From Shewanella sp. 10N.286.48.A6 (lineage in GTDB: Bacteria > Pseudomonadota > Gammaproteobacteria > Enterobacterales > Shewanellaceae): a DNA stretch of 64,000 bases. Below are positions 20,045-32,464 of this stretch, piece by piece; the first letter of the stretch is position 1; every line of letters starts with the position of its first letter. Under the pieces are notes generated by a model. It made no database searches. It saw only the letters and a list, made by a program, of their open reading frames with translations, and was not told where the DNA came from. Both the position numbers and the translations under genes were made by a program. The DNA lies in the NCBI RefSeq assembly GCF_002873135.1, contig NZ_MCVI01000010.1, positions 1 through 64,000 of the forward strand. Reading direction: 5' to 3'.

Positions 20045-22441
20045 CTACAGTAACCAGGCATAACTTACTTTCATAAAGTAGGTTTTATCTTTTTGGGTTA
20101 ATGAATCGATTTCATCGGTAGCAACCAAGCCGTCGGAATAACCCAGATAAAATACACTTTGTGGATTTAGCTTATAGCCATATAAAATTTCATTGCCTAA
20201 ATTCTGACTTTGCTTATTCGGCGATTGGTATTGATATAAACTTGGATCGCGCTCAATATCGGTATAGACACTGCTTAAACGTAAAAAACTATTTAAGCTG
20301 ATTTGCCAATTGAGACGTAAATCAGTCAGGTTAGCGGTAAACAAAGTACCTTCATCAACATCAAGGGTTTGGTAGCGATGATTCACATCTAAGATGATTG
20401 ACTCAGTCACCTTCCACTCCACCGCTGGGTTAAACATAGTCACAGTAGCCGCACGGTCGTTGGCGTAATCAATATCATCACCGTAGTTCATATCAATTTC
20501 TAATTTCAGTGACTGTATCGGGGTAAAGTTGGCGTACAACCAATTGAAATTAATATCGTACATGGTGGTATTGCCATCAATGGCCAGTGATGAGCCATCA
20601 TGGCGTCTACCTACGCGGTCTTTGTGAACAAAACCGGTTGAGATGTAACTTTGTAAGCCGCCGTTAAACTCAATATACACCTCAGCTTCTTGTTCAATTT
20701 TTTCATTATTTTGATTGTGGGTAATGTCCCAATCGCCGCCAAATACCACTTTGTTGAAAAAGTTTTCCATTGGGTACCAAACATAATTACCGCCGACGAC
20801 AAACTTACTGGCATCAATTCGGTCAATAAAACCTAAGTCAGCTCTAAAGTCTTCACCAATGGATTCATAACGGCTAAAGGCGCGCCAGTTACGACGAATA
20901 TGGTCGTAGCTTACCCGGTACATACTGTCGGAAAAGTTATCTTGCTTGTTAGTTCGTTGCACGCGTTCATTGTATTCACAATTACCCAACTCACAGCTTT
21001 GTGGCGGTGCGCTGCAATCCTCGCCTTGGCAAAACTGTTGAAACAAATCATCAGGATATTGCGTGTCTGAAAATACATATTGCCCGGTAAAAGTATCTTG
21101 CTCAGTGGGCTGATACTTGATATCAACACTGGCAACATAGTTATGGTAATTCTCTGAGGTTTTAGCGGTAACCAGACCACCAAAAGATAGCTTCTTGTTG
21201 GGATCAAAGCGGTACCTTGCTGCAAGGTTATAGCTTTCTTCGTTAATGGTGGCGATATCTGAGCTTAAGTTACCCGGGATTAAAAACTGGGTATTTTCGT
21301 CATTAGCCGCCAACACAGCTAAAGTGTGATCATCAGTTTTACTGGTAAGCTTTACCCCATAGTCGGGTGAGGCAATATTACGAGTGTGTAATAGGCTTAA
21401 TTGGGTATCGAAATAATCTTTATTATCTAAAAAGAAAGCACGTTTTTCAGGGTAAAATAACGCAAAAGTATTGTTAACATCTAGCTGACCAGAATCGGCT
21501 TCTACTTGGGAAAAGTCAGGATTAATGGTGGCATTTAATAACGTTGTAGGGGTGATGCCCCAACGTAAATCGAGCCCAGCTTCAACATGATTATCATCTT
21601 CCCAAGGCTGGTTAGGATTAAGATTACGTTGATTATTACTGGTTGCCACCACTGATGGCGTAATTTGAATATCTTTACCTTGCTTAGCGCCTTCAAGGCC
21701 TGTTGCGGTGCCGAGTTGGCATAATTGACATGACACATTACGATCAATTTTATGGCTTGATATACGATGGGTTTCATTTCTTGGGTAAAAGCGAATTAAT
21801 TCAATGCCCCAAGTTTGCAGGTCTTTATTGTCATCAAAGTTAAATAGTCTTAATGGTAGCTCTAGTTCAACTTGATAACCTTGGGCTGTGATCTGACCAC
21901 TAGCATACCAAATACCGTCCCAGGCATCACTTTCTTCACCTGTTAACTCATTTTCAATAGAGTCATTTTGAACCCCATAAGGGTTGATAAAAAACTGATA
22001 GGCAAGGCGGGCATTATTAAAGGTGTCGAGCTTAATACCCACTTGATCATCACCCCATGAGCTATCGCGGTCACGTAAATTACTGCGGATCTGTTCAGGG
22101 TTTGGGTCATTAGCCAAAAAGGCAACAAACAAACTGGTTTCTGTGGCAAATATTTTCGCTTCAGTGCTAACGGGGGCGGCAATGTTTTCCCCCGGTGAGG
22201 TTTCATATTTAAGCTGCATAGTGGCAGCTTGTTGCCACTGTGGCTCATTCAACTCGCCATCGATTTCTACAGCCTCGGATAAGGTTGGAATGGCGATATT
22301 AAATTGACTTGCATCACCAGCGATAACAGAAGCAGGGAGCAGAAAAGTGCTAAAAAACACGCTTAAAATAGCTGCGCTTCTAATGGTGGAATTTGATAGA
22401 AACAAAGGTGTTGTCAGGTATTTTTTCACAATACTTCTCAT
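20045..22441 (-). CDS. DUF5916 outer-membrane protein with CBM9-like domain
   Basis: A 798-residue secreted protein. A signal peptide ends near residue 41 (PASVIA). Next comes a CBM9-like beta-sandwich (about 48-235, with ELNEPQWQQA and WGDDQVGIKLD), then a long beta-rich DUF5916 part (about 250-798) typical of an outer-membrane barrel with alternating aromatic strands. Cysteine pairs occur at NVSCQLCQLG and in a loop near residue 470. The C-terminus KVSYAWLL is not the usual terminal Phe. Proteins of this type occur in marine Shewanella and Alteromonas; substrate unknown, with carbohydrate or peptide binding suggested by the CBM9-like domain. It stands alone between cysK/FabH-like and cysZ. 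Confidence 0.82.
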   Translation of the reverse strand: MRSIVKKYLTTPLFLSNSTIRSAAILSVFFSTFLLPASVIAGDASQFNIAIPTLSEAVEIDGELNEPQWQQAATMQLKYETSPGENIAAPVSTEAKIFATETSLFVAFLANDPNPEQIRSNLRDRDSSWGDDQVGIKLDTFNNARLAYQFFINPYGVQNDSIENELTGEESDAWDGIWYASGQITAQGYQVELELPLRLFNFDDNKDLQTWGIELIRFYPRNETHRISSHKIDRNVSCQLCQLGTATGLEGAKQGKDIQITPSVVATSNNQRNLNPNQPWEDDNHVEAGLDLRWGITPTTLLNATINPDFSQVEADSGQLDVNNTFALFYPEKRAFFLDNKDYFDTQLSLLHTRNIASPDYGVKLTSKTDDHTLAVLAANDENTQFLIPGNLSSDIATINEESYNLAARYRFDPNKKLSFGGLVTAKTSENYHNYVASVDIKYQPTEQDTFTGQYVFSDTQYPDDLFQQFCQGEDCSAPPQSCELGNCEYNERVQRTNKQDNFSDSMYRVSYDHIRRNWRAFSRYESIGEDFRADLGFIDRIDASKFVVGGNYVWYPMENFFNKVVFGGDWDITHNQNNEKIEQEAEVYIEFNGGLQSYISTGFVHKDRVGRRHDGSSLAIDGNTTMYDINFNWLYANFTPIQSLKLEIDMNYGDDIDYANDRAATVTMFNPAVEWKVTESIILDVNHRYQTLDVDEGTLFTANLTDLRLNWQISLNSFLRLSSVYTDIERDPSLYQYQSPNKQSQNLGNEILYGYKLNPQSVFYLGYSDGLVATDEIDSLTQKDKTYFMKVSYAWLL

Positions 22442-22706
22442 GATGAATCTGTAACTTATTGTTAGTTTGCGAGATTGTCGCAGAAAGTCATACTAAAGTC
22501 GTTAATTTTATGTGATTAAAATGTTTTTAGTTGTTACTTGCGTTTGAGGGCTTGGAATTAACAATTGATAAATATTTACTTGTTAAAAACTAGGATGACG
22601 CATGCTCAATAGGCCGCTTCCTAACGTTAGCCTCATATGCATACTTAAAGGCAACAGCAAATAATCAAAGTATTAGTCACAAACCTCAGTAAGAGACAGA
22701 TATGCA
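22442..22706. other. Intergenic region upstream of the DUF5916 gene
   Basis: AT-rich with no gene seen; likely contains the DUF5916 promoter. The cysZ terminator begins directly after it. Confidence 0.4.
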
Positions 22707-22734
22707 ATAAAAAGCCTCAACAAAATGTCGAGGC
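22707..22734 (-). terminator. Probable terminator after cysZ
   Basis: GCCTCAAC (22714-22721) and GTCGAGGC (22727-22734) pair with one G-U, read on the minus strand, and are followed by a T run (plus-strand AAAAA at 22709-22713). Confidence 0.7.
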
Positions 22735-22783
22735 CTCTTGATATCAATACCGCAGAATCAACAACGATATTCTCATTGCGAAA

Positions 22784-23548
22784 CTATTCAGGTGCTATTT
22801 CTGGATGCTTATAAGCATCACGGTATTTATCAACCCACATGGCGGTGGCGCCGCAAATAGCTACTGGCATGACGATAAAGTTCACTATCGGGATCATTGA
22901 AAACAGCGTTACTGTGGCGCCAAAGGTGTAGCTGGTGCCTTTAGTTTGATTGAGGGCAAACTTCATATCCTCAAACGGCACTTTATGGTTATCGAATGGG
23001 AAGTCGCAATACTGAATTGCCATCATCCATGCACTGAATAAAAACCATAAAACGGGCGCGGCGGTTTGGCCAACAACAGGCACGATAAATAACACTAGAA
23101 ACAGTAATGCTCTAGGCAGGTAGTATTTTAATTTAGTCCACTCTCGACCCATTATTCGCGGTAAATCTTTAATTAAATCTACCGTTGTGCCAGAGTTAAG
23201 TGACTTACCGGTTAAGTGCATCTCAACTTTTTCAGCCAGCAGGCCATTAAAGGGCGCAGCTATCCAGTTCATCACTGAGCTAAAGATAAAAGACATCACC
23301 ACTAATAAGCTAACAACCGCCAGTGGCCACAGGAAAAAATTTAACCATGTGAGGTATTCGGGGATTTGGCCGTTCATCCAAGCAAACATTTCATCTAATT
23401 TACCAATGGCAAAATAAATGACCGTTGAGAATAAAACTAAGTTAACCATTAATGGAATGAAGACAAAGGTTCGTAGCCCCGGTTGTTTTATGAGCTTAAA
23501 CCCATCCATAAAATAATTAACACCACTTTTCATTGGTTTAATTGGCAT
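22784..23548 (-). CDS. cysZ: Sulfate transporter CysZ
   Basis: An inner-membrane sulfate uptake protein feeding cysteine synthesis. It has 254 residues and matches E. coli CysZ along its length: NWIAAPFNGLLAE near residue 95, PRIMGREW near residue 130, the SAWMMAIQYCDFPFDNHKV block near residue 175 and the C-terminal CGATAMWVDKYRD. Several membrane-entering helices are visible. ATG at 23548 is used; a second ATG five codons later is possible. It is divergent from smc across 204 bases. In E. coli cysZ sits between zipA and cysK; here the same neighbourhood is kept but opened up by insertions. Confidence 0.95.
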   Translation of the reverse strand: MPIKPMKSGVNYFMDGFKLIKQPGLRTFVFIPLMVNLVLFSTVIYFAIGKLDEMFAWMNGQIPEYLTWLNFFLWPLAVVSLLVVMSFIFSSVMNWIAAPFNGLLAEKVEMHLTGKSLNSGTTVDLIKDLPRIMGREWTKLKYYLPRALLFLVLFIVPVVGQTAAPVLWFLFSAWMMAIQYCDFPFDNHKVPFEDMKFALNQTKGTSYTFGATVTLFSMIPIVNFIVMPVAICGATAMWVDKYRDAYKHPEIAPE

Positions 23549-23752
23549 CGATTACATCCTTGAAAAAACTAGTTATGATGATTGTGGTGATGCATTGAGC
23601 GGAAAACAAGCCTTAAAGTGTGTTTAAGTCATAAAAATCGTTACAAAATGCAGCGCGATTGGTAAAGTTGTACTTTATCCGTCTTACGCAGACGAGATGA
23701 TTATTCATCGACGCTTCTTAATCAATCTCACTGGAACAACTTCACAAGCACA

Positions 23753-26700
23753 ATGCGATTAAAACAAATAAAACTTGCTGGCTTTAAGTCGTTCGTTGAC
23801 TCCACCAAAATTCCCTTCAACCAACCTTTAACGGCCATTATAGGCCCCAATGGATGTGGTAAATCCAATGTCATTGATGCCGTGCGCTGGGTGCTAGGCG
23901 AAAGCTCTGCTAAGCATTTGCGTGGCGACTCGATGATGGATGTGATTTTTAATGGCTCTAGCGCCAGAAAACCCGTGTCAGTTGCCAGCATTGAGTTGAG
24001 CTTTGAAAATCTCGATGGTCGATTAGCAGGCCAATATGCCAGTTATCAAGAAATATCGGTAAAAAGACAAGTCAGTCGCGATGGTGACTCAAATTACTTT
24101 TTGAATGGTCAAAAGTGTCGCCGTAAAGATATTACCGATTTATTTATGGGCACAGGTTTGGGCCCACGAAGTTATGCCATTATCGAGCAGGGGACGATTT
24201 CGCGTCTTATTGAATCTAAACCCCAAGAACTGCGGGTTTTTATTGAAGAAGCAGCAGGCATTTCCCGTTATAAAGAACGCCGCCGTGAAACTGAAAACCG
24301 TATTCGTCATACGCGTGAAAACTTGGAGCGATTGGGCGATATTCGCTTAGAGCTCGGTAGCCAAATCGACAAGCTTGAACAACAAGCGCAGGCCGCCAAG
24401 CAATATCGTGAGTTTAAGCAACAAGAACGTGACTTACATGCGCAATTGTTGGTGATGCGCTATCAAGAGCTTAAAAACCAAAGCGACAATATTGCTCAAG
24501 AGATTTTACAACTTGAAGTTAATTTAGCTGCTGCCAATGCAGATGGTGAAACCACTGAATTAACCCTTACTCAGCTTAAAACCCAAATTGCAGAATTAAC
24601 CGCTGCTGAGCAACAGCTGGTGGCCGAGTATTATCAAGCAGGCACAGAAATCGCTAAGCTTGAACAACAGCTTAAACATCAACAGCTACAAGATAATCAG
24701 CTGGAAAAACAATTAGCAGATCTCATTTCGCAGCAGCAAGTTGCTAGTAATGCGTTGCAAACCTTGATGCTGCAAGAGCAACAATTAACGGCGCAGTTAG
24801 CTGAGGGCAAACCTGAACTTGTTGCAGCAGAACAAGCACTGGGCGTTATTGATGCTCAGCTGCAAGATGTTGAGCAAAAAGCGGCAGACTTACAGCAGCA
24901 TTTATCGGTGTTATCTGATGGCGCGGCGAATGCCAAAATGGCAGCGGCACTAACCCAGAGCAAATTGCAGCATCAACAACAAATGCTGTCGCAGCAACAA
25001 AAGCAGTTAATCGAACTTAGTGCTGAGCAGCAGCGAAATACTGAGTCTGACTCACAAGCTGAATTAACCGCACTTGACCTCAAGTTAACCGCCCTTAAAG
25101 AGCAACTTGAATTAGAAGATGAAATCAAACATCAACTCACTGATGAACTTGAAGATAAGCAACAACAGCTAGCTCAGGCAAGTGAAGATTATCAGCAGCA
25201 AAAACAGCAGTTATCGTCACTAAGCGCCAGAAGTGAGCTGATTGAGCAATGGCTAACCAGCAATGACGATGATCAGCAAGCTTTATGGCAAACCATTGAG
25301 GTAACGCCAGGCTGGGAAAAGGCTGTTGATGTATTACTGCAAGGCATTTTAGCCACCAAAGTGATTGATGCTGGTGGTGCAATTGGCCCATCAGTGAGTG
25401 GTTTTATTGCCACAGGTGAGGTGAGCGCGCTGAATCACCAAATTAGCGCTGCGGTTAATTTATCCCCTTGGCTTCACCATGTAAGCTGGTGTGCCAGTGT
25501 TGATGAGGCAAAAGCGCAGCTTAAGCAGTTAAGCTCAGATGGCATTTTTGCCACCCAAGATGGTTATTTAGTGGGTCATGGCTTTGTCTTTAAAAAAGCC
25601 GACTCTAAGCAATCACAGCTGGCACTTAAAAATGAGTACCAGCAATTACAAATACAAATTAGCCAATTAAATGAGCAATTGTTGCAGTTGCAGCAGCAAG
25701 TGAGCTTACAAACTCAGCAAGTTGGCGATTCTCACGCGCAATTGAGTCAATCTCAACTTAAACATCACCAGTTGCAATTAGATTGCAGTAAGCTTGATGC
25801 TCAGAGCCACAGTTTGGTGCTGCAGCAACAAGACAGATTACGCCGACAAAAAAGCCTTGATGAACAAGTGGCTCAGCTGCAAGGACAAATTGGCGCAGGT
25901 CAACAAGCGATAGAGCGATTAACTGCCGAGCTTGAGTTATCCCAGCAAACGCATCAACAGCAGTTGGCAACCCAGCAGCAAGTAAATCAAGATTGGCAAA
26001 CTGCCAGTCAGCAGCTACGAGATTATAAAGCTAACCGCAGTCAGCAAGAGCGTGATAGCAATAGTTGCCGGCAAAAAATGCAACAATTGCACACTCAAGT
26101 AGCAGTATTACAAGCCAATATTAGCCAGCAAACCCAGCAGAGCGAGTCCACCACAGCGCAAATCAAGCAGCTGCGGGAATCTTCGCAGCAAACTAATGCC
26201 AGTTTAGGTGAGCAGCAATTACAACAGCTGCAAACACAATTAAACGCGCAACTCGACATTCAGCAAGCTAAACAACAATTACTGAATTCAAATCGTACAC
26301 AGCAGGCAGAGTTACAAACTCGGCTCGATAGTGCGGTATTGATTCAAAAACAACAGCTTGGTGCACTGCAAAACTTGACTCAGTCTCTCAGCGGGTTAAA
26401 GTTACGTCGTGAAGGATTAAAAGGTCAGGCCGATGGCCAATTTCAGTTACTTGAAGAACAACAGATAAAGATTCAAGATGTGATAGCGCATATTCCTGAA
26501 ACAGCTAAAGTCATTGTATGGCAGCGAAACCTTGATAAAGTAAGAGCTCAAATCAGTCATTTAGGGGCCATTAACCTCGCGGCAATCGAAGAGTTTGAGC
26601 AGCAAAGTGAACGTAAGGCTTATTTAGATAATCAAGATAATGATTTAAATAAAGGCTTAGCCACACTTGAAGAGGCCATTCGTAAAATCGATAAGGAAAC

Positions 26701-27178
26701 TCGCACTCGATTTAAAACCACTTATGATGCGGTCAATGCGGACTTATCAAAGTTATTCCCTAAGGTTTTTGGCGGTGGTAAAGCCTATTTAGCCTTAACG
26801 GATGATGATTTACTTGAAACGGGTGTGACCATTATGGCGCAACCACCCGGCAAGAAGAATAGTACTATTCACCTTCTTAGTGGTGGAGAAAAAGCCTTAA
26901 CCGCTTTATCATTAGTATTTGCCATATTTAGACTAAATCCAGCACCATTTTGTATGCTTGATGAAGTTGATGCACCCTTAGATGATGCCAACGTTGAGCG
27001 TTTTTGCCGCTTATTAAAAGAGATGTCACAGAGTGTGCAGTTTGTTTATATTAGCCATAATAAAATCACCATGGAAATGGCTGATCAATTAATAGGTGTC
27101 ACTATGCATGAACCGGGCGTTTCACGTATAGTCGCAGTCGATATCGAAGAAGCGGTGGCACTTGCCGACGCTGAATAA
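23753..27178 (+). CDS. smc: Chromosome segregation protein SMC
   Basis: The SMC ATPase of bacterial condensin, which loops and helps segregate DNA with ScpA and ScpB (not in this window). It has 1141 residues. Walker A is GPNGCGKSN at 31-39, followed by a Gln-rich coiled coil, a hinge around residues 500-620 (GWEKAVDVLLQG to DGYLVGHGF), a return coil, the ABC signature LSGGEKALTA at 1042 and Walker B FCMLDEVDAPLDDAN. The hinge and head motifs separate it from MukB. It is followed 29 bases later by zipA and then ligA, the order seen in Pseudomonas, suggesting one transcription unit. Confidence 0.97.
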   Translation: MRLKQIKLAGFKSFVDSTKIPFNQPLTAIIGPNGCGKSNVIDAVRWVLGESSAKHLRGDSMMDVIFNGSSARKPVSVASIELSFENLDGRLAGQYASYQEISVKRQVSRDGDSNYFLNGQKCRRKDITDLFMGTGLGPRSYAIIEQGTISRLIESKPQELRVFIEEAAGISRYKERRRETENRIRHTRENLERLGDIRLELGSQIDKLEQQAQAAKQYREFKQQERDLHAQLLVMRYQELKNQSDNIAQEILQLEVNLAAANADGETTELTLTQLKTQIAELTAAEQQLVAEYYQAGTEIAKLEQQLKHQQLQDNQLEKQLADLISQQQVASNALQTLMLQEQQLTAQLAEGKPELVAAEQALGVIDAQLQDVEQKAADLQQHLSVLSDGAANAKMAAALTQSKLQHQQQMLSQQQKQLIELSAEQQRNTESDSQAELTALDLKLTALKEQLELEDEIKHQLTDELEDKQQQLAQASEDYQQQKQQLSSLSARSELIEQWLTSNDDDQQALWQTIEVTPGWEKAVDVLLQGILATKVIDAGGAIGPSVSGFIATGEVSALNHQISAAVNLSPWLHHVSWCASVDEAKAQLKQLSSDGIFATQDGYLVGHGFVFKKADSKQSQLALKNEYQQLQIQISQLNEQLLQLQQQVSLQTQQVGDSHAQLSQSQLKHHQLQLDCSKLDAQSHSLVLQQQDRLRRQKSLDEQVAQLQGQIGAGQQAIERLTAELELSQQTHQQQLATQQQVNQDWQTASQQLRDYKANRSQQERDSNSCRQKMQQLHTQVAVLQANISQQTQQSESTTAQIKQLRESSQQTNASLGEQQLQQLQTQLNAQLDIQQAKQQLLNSNRTQQAELQTRLDSAVLIQKQQLGALQNLTQSLSGLKLRREGLKGQADGQFQLLEEQQIKIQDVIAHIPETAKVIVWQRNLDKVRAQISHLGAINLAAIEEFEQQSERKAYLDNQDNDLNKGLATLEEAIRKIDKETRTRFKTTYDAVNADLSKLFPKVFGGGKAYLALTDDDLLETGVTIMAQPPGKKNSTIHLLSGGEKALTALSLVFAIFRLNPAPFCMLDEVDAPLDDANVERFCRLLKEMSQSVQFVYISHNKITMEMADQLIGVTMHEPGVSRIVAVDIEEAVALADAE

Positions 27179-27207
27179 ATAGAATAAATAGGATTACAGG
27201 GTCACCA

Positions 27208-28272
27208 ATGGAAGATTTTCAACTGGTTTTGTCAATACTAGGCGCAATAGCGATTATCGCAGTATTGGTACATGGGTTTTGGTCTATTCGTAAACAACAA
27301 CCTAAAACGTTAAAAGACAACCCAATGACGGGGTTTTATAAAGGCCAAGCAGAGCAGCGTGACTCACAGGGGTTTGACGCTGATGGTATTGGTGAAGTGA
27401 GACGGGTTAAAGCTGACGAGGTCTCAGTTGAGCCTGTTATGAGACAGTCGAAGGTTAGCCCACATTTAAAGCCTAATGTAAGCAGCAGTCAACTTGATAG
27501 TGCAGAGCTAGAAATTACTGCAGCGGGTTCAAAAAAGGGCATTGGCCTACAAAACCAATCAGCAGTGAATGTGCAAGCGCCAAGTTACCATCCGGGTAGA
27601 AAAGATCCCGTAATGACTACCGCTGCCAAAGAACCAGAGCATATACCAACCCAGCAAGCGCTGTTTGGTGAAGAGTTTAATGATGACTCTAATGAACCGT
27701 TTATTGACGACCCTATTGAAAAAGCCTCAGTAACCAAAGCTGAATCTAATGTGAGCTCTGCGAGTGTTCATTCGCCAGAACATCAAACCTTAGCACAAGA
27801 GCCGCTCACTCCTGTTGTCGAAACTGCGCCAAAGGCTGAGCCAGTAGAAGAGCCACTTGGCGAGCCGCAAGATGTATTAGTACTGCATGTGGTTGCCCGT
27901 GACGGTGAACAATTACAAGGCGCCGAGCTTTTACCTTGTTTGTTATCGCTTAACTTTAAATTCGGCGATATGGATATTTTCCATCGTCATCAAGATAATG
28001 CCGGTAATGGAAAAGTGCTATTCTCCATGGCTAACATGTTAAAGCCTGGGGTATTTGACCCTGACAATATGGAACAGTTTGCCACTCAAGGTGTGGTGTT
28101 ATTTATGACATTGCCTTGCCATGGCGATGCGTTAAGAAATTTCTCAATTATGCTTAATTCAGCCCAGCAACTGGCTGATGACTTAGGCGCTGAAGTGTTA
28201 GACGACAAGCGTAACGCCTGGACTGATACTAATAAACAAGCATACTTAAGCCGAATTCGAGCCGTTTCTTAA
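27208..28272 (+). CDS. zipA: Cell division protein ZipA
   Basis: A bitopic inner-membrane protein that anchors FtsZ to the membrane at the division site. It has 354 residues with the family layout: an N-terminal membrane helix (about 5-25), a charged then Pro/Glu/Ala-rich linker (about 30-215), and a C-terminal FtsZ-binding domain (about 220-350) with VVARDGEQLQG, KFGDMDIFHRH and MANMLKPGVFD. It lies between smc and ligA. The linker is acidic and low in complexity, normal for this protein. Confidence 0.96.
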   Translation: MEDFQLVLSILGAIAIIAVLVHGFWSIRKQQPKTLKDNPMTGFYKGQAEQRDSQGFDADGIGEVRRVKADEVSVEPVMRQSKVSPHLKPNVSSSQLDSAELEITAAGSKKGIGLQNQSAVNVQAPSYHPGRKDPVMTTAAKEPEHIPTQQALFGEEFNDDSNEPFIDDPIEKASVTKAESNVSSASVHSPEHQTLAQEPLTPVVETAPKAEPVEEPLGEPQDVLVLHVVARDGEQLQGAELLPCLLSLNFKFGDMDIFHRHQDNAGNGKVLFSMANMLKPGVFDPDNMEQFATQGVVLFMTLPCHGDALRNFSIMLNSAQQLADDLGAEVLDDKRNAWTDTNKQAYLSRIRAVS

Positions 28273-28293
28273 ATTTTATTATATTTTACAATG

Positions 28294-28325
28294 AGGCCGC
28301 ACTTGCGGCCTTGTTTGCTTTTTAG
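28294..28325 (+). terminator. Hairpin between zipA and ligA, possible attenuator
   Basis: AGGCCGC (28294-28300) and GCGGCCT (28305-28311) with loop ACTT, followed by a T-rich but interrupted tract just before the ligA start. It looks like a weak terminator allowing read-through into ligA. Confidence 0.55.
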
Positions 28326-30344
<2,019 letters not shown>

Positions 30345-30493
30345 TTATTAATTAATAAACACTAATCACTAACAATTAGTCGCTTTAAATAATCTTAAAA
30401 AGTAGCTACTGGCAATTTATTAATAGCATAAGTTAAGGCTTACCTAGCTTCGAACTAAGCAAGTAAGCCTTTACCTAATAAACTGGATACCCT

Positions 30494-31150
30494 GTGAATT
30501 TTAGCAATATCACTTGGCTTGATGACAAGGGCCATATAAAACCGCCGATATTTTTGTATTTAATGCTGATCTTTCTCGCCCGTGGTTGGTGTGTCTTTAT
30601 TGCATCGTTAACCCAATTTAACGATCGCACTGGGCTCGTGAGACTATTTTATCCTGAAAAAAGCGATTTTTTACTGGCATTAGCGAGCGGGGTTGGTGCG
30701 GTAATTATTTATGGATTAGTGATTGCGGAGCGAAAACGCAGCCCACAGGTATTAAGGCCGCTATTTAATCAGATTAAGTACATTCTATGGCTACTACTGA
30801 TTGTTGATGCTTTATTACTTAGCCAACGCCTGGTTCACGATCATTTTGTTTTCAAAGTCAGCTTTGCACTTGATGCATTATTTATCTTTTGGTCAGCTAT
30901 TTATTTATTAAAATCAAAACGATTGCAGCATTATTTTAAAGATTGGCAAAATGAAGCCGATTATATGGCAGTAGAAGCTGAACTTGCCATGGCGAAAGAA
31001 CAACAAGATGCTCAACTTTATGAGCCAGATGAACAGTCACAAGCCGCGCAGCATACTCAAAAGATTGTCGAGTCAGCCAAACATAATCGAGGCGTGTCTA
31101 ATAAAGTTATTGCAACAGAAATAACCGACTCGATAAAGGTGAATAAGTAA
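30494..31150 (+). CDS. DUF2919 (YfeZ-like) inner-membrane protein
   Basis: A 218-residue protein with four hydrophobic segments in its first 140 residues and a charged cytoplasmic tail of about 75 residues. The pattern of an N-terminal DDKG start, FLYLMLIFLARGWCVFIASL, then LVRLFYPEKSDF is that of the DUF2919 family, which includes E. coli YfeZ, function unknown. The start is GTG at 30494, weakly supported by upstream GGAT. The tail is longer than in YfeZ and rich in Gln and Glu. It may be in the same unit as the HD-GYP gene 54 bases downstream. Confidence 0.75.
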   Translation: MNFSNITWLDDKGHIKPPIFLYLMLIFLARGWCVFIASLTQFNDRTGLVRLFYPEKSDFLLALASGVGAVIIYGLVIAERKRSPQVLRPLFNQIKYILWLLLIVDALLLSQRLVHDHFVFKVSFALDALFIFWSAIYLLKSKRLQHYFKDWQNEADYMAVEAELAMAKEQQDAQLYEPDEQSQAAQHTQKIVESAKHNRGVSNKVIATEITDSIKVNK

Positions 31151-31204
31151 AACATGTTAAGTCATAGTAGCTGACAGAAATAAAAACCAATACCAGCGGC
31201 TGCT

Positions 31205-32434
31205 ATGGCGGTTAAAAAGGATCTTATCTTGGCTAAAGTAGTGGCTAAAACTGAGCCTATCAATATACCGTTATCACAACTGGTGGTCGGTATGACGGTA
31301 AAACTGCCGTTATCGTGGTTTAATAATCCGTTTTTTCGTAATAAAGTACTGATTAGCTCCCAAGCAGAAATTGAACTGATTAATAGCTTAGGCATTAACT
31401 ATGTGACTGTGATTGACGGTCAGCATTTATTTGTTGAGCCCGTTATCAGTCAACCTGTGGTTGCTGCGGAAGTGGCCCCCGCGTTTGATATTAACGCCAT
31501 AATCAAAAAGTCAGTAAATACAAGTCGAGTTCGCTTCAGTAAAGCCTGCAGTAATCTTCGCCCCGCATATAGTAAAGTCATTAGTGATCCGCCGGTATCA
31601 CATCGAGAAGCAGTGACAGTCGTGGAGTTACTATTAACCCATTTACATGAAACCAAACAGCCACAAATTGGATTAGTTAACTGTGCTGATAAAGAAATAA
31701 ACATGGCTCAGCATGGGATCTCGGTTGCTGTGTTATCCATTTTAATGGGGCACAGCCTTGAGTTAGCCCCTGCGCAAATGCGAGATCTTGCGTTAGGCTG
31801 TGTGTTTCATGATATTGGCAAATTAAAAATACCTGATGCCATACGTCGCAAACGCATTGATTTAACTAGTCACGAGCGAAACTATATAAAGACCCATCCC
31901 AATATCGGCTATGAAATGCTAGATAGAAGTGGTTTATTCCCTAAAGCCATGTTGGATATTGTGCTACATCATCATGAGTATATCGATGGTAGTGGTTACC
32001 CCAATAAACTCACCAAAAATCACATTCCTTTATTGACCCAAATCGTGATTCTAGCGAATGACTATACGGTATTGTTAGAAAGCACAGGCTCAGCACAATT
32101 GGCATTAGGCACCTTATTTAAAAGCCGTGCTGATAAACATGATAAAGCCTTGATTAGCATACTAGTGAAAACGTTAGGCGTTTTTCCTCCGGGCTCCATT
32201 GTTAAATTGTCCGATGGTAGTATCGCCAAGGTAATGATGACATCAACCGCATCTAAGCAGCCCCATGTAGTTAGTTGTTCAGCTCATGGTACTCAGGCCA
32301 GTTTTAGATGCTTAATTGATGAAGGGGTAACGATTGTTGAGACGGTAAAACTAGAAGATTTATCAAAAAAACTAGCTAACTTGCTAGAAGTTCACGCCCC
32401 TGTATGTTTTTATGTTTGCCATATTAATGATTAA
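31205..32434 (+). CDS. HD-GYP domain cyclic-di-GMP phosphodiesterase, DUF3391-containing
   Basis: A 409-residue cytoplasmic protein. An N-terminal DUF3391-type region (about 15-130) precedes an HD-GYP domain (about 160-330). The metal ligands look complete: His170, HD at 202-203 (FHDIGKLKIP), His231, HHHE at 255-258 and the GYP motif in DGSGYP. HD-GYP proteins degrade cyclic di-GMP, so this one probably affects motility or biofilm behaviour. A PilZ-domain protein, a potential cyclic-di-GMP receptor, lies at 62849-63151 but is not linked to it. The ribosome binding site is weak, so the start is not certain. Confidence 0.88.
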   Translation: MAVKKDLILAKVVAKTEPINIPLSQLVVGMTVKLPLSWFNNPFFRNKVLISSQAEIELINSLGINYVTVIDGQHLFVEPVISQPVVAAEVAPAFDINAIIKKSVNTSRVRFSKACSNLRPAYSKVISDPPVSHREAVTVVELLLTHLHETKQPQIGLVNCADKEINMAQHGISVAVLSILMGHSLELAPAQMRDLALGCVFHDIGKLKIPDAIRRKRIDLTSHERNYIKTHPNIGYEMLDRSGLFPKAMLDIVLHHHEYIDGSGYPNKLTKNHIPLLTQIVILANDYTVLLESTGSAQLALGTLFKSRADKHDKALISILVKTLGVFPPGSIVKLSDGSIAKVMMTSTASKQPHVVSCSAHGTQASFRCLIDEGVTIVETVKLEDLSKKLANLLEVHAPVCFYVCHIND

Positions 32435-32464
32435 TTTTAGCGTTTTTTAACCCGTGGGATTTTC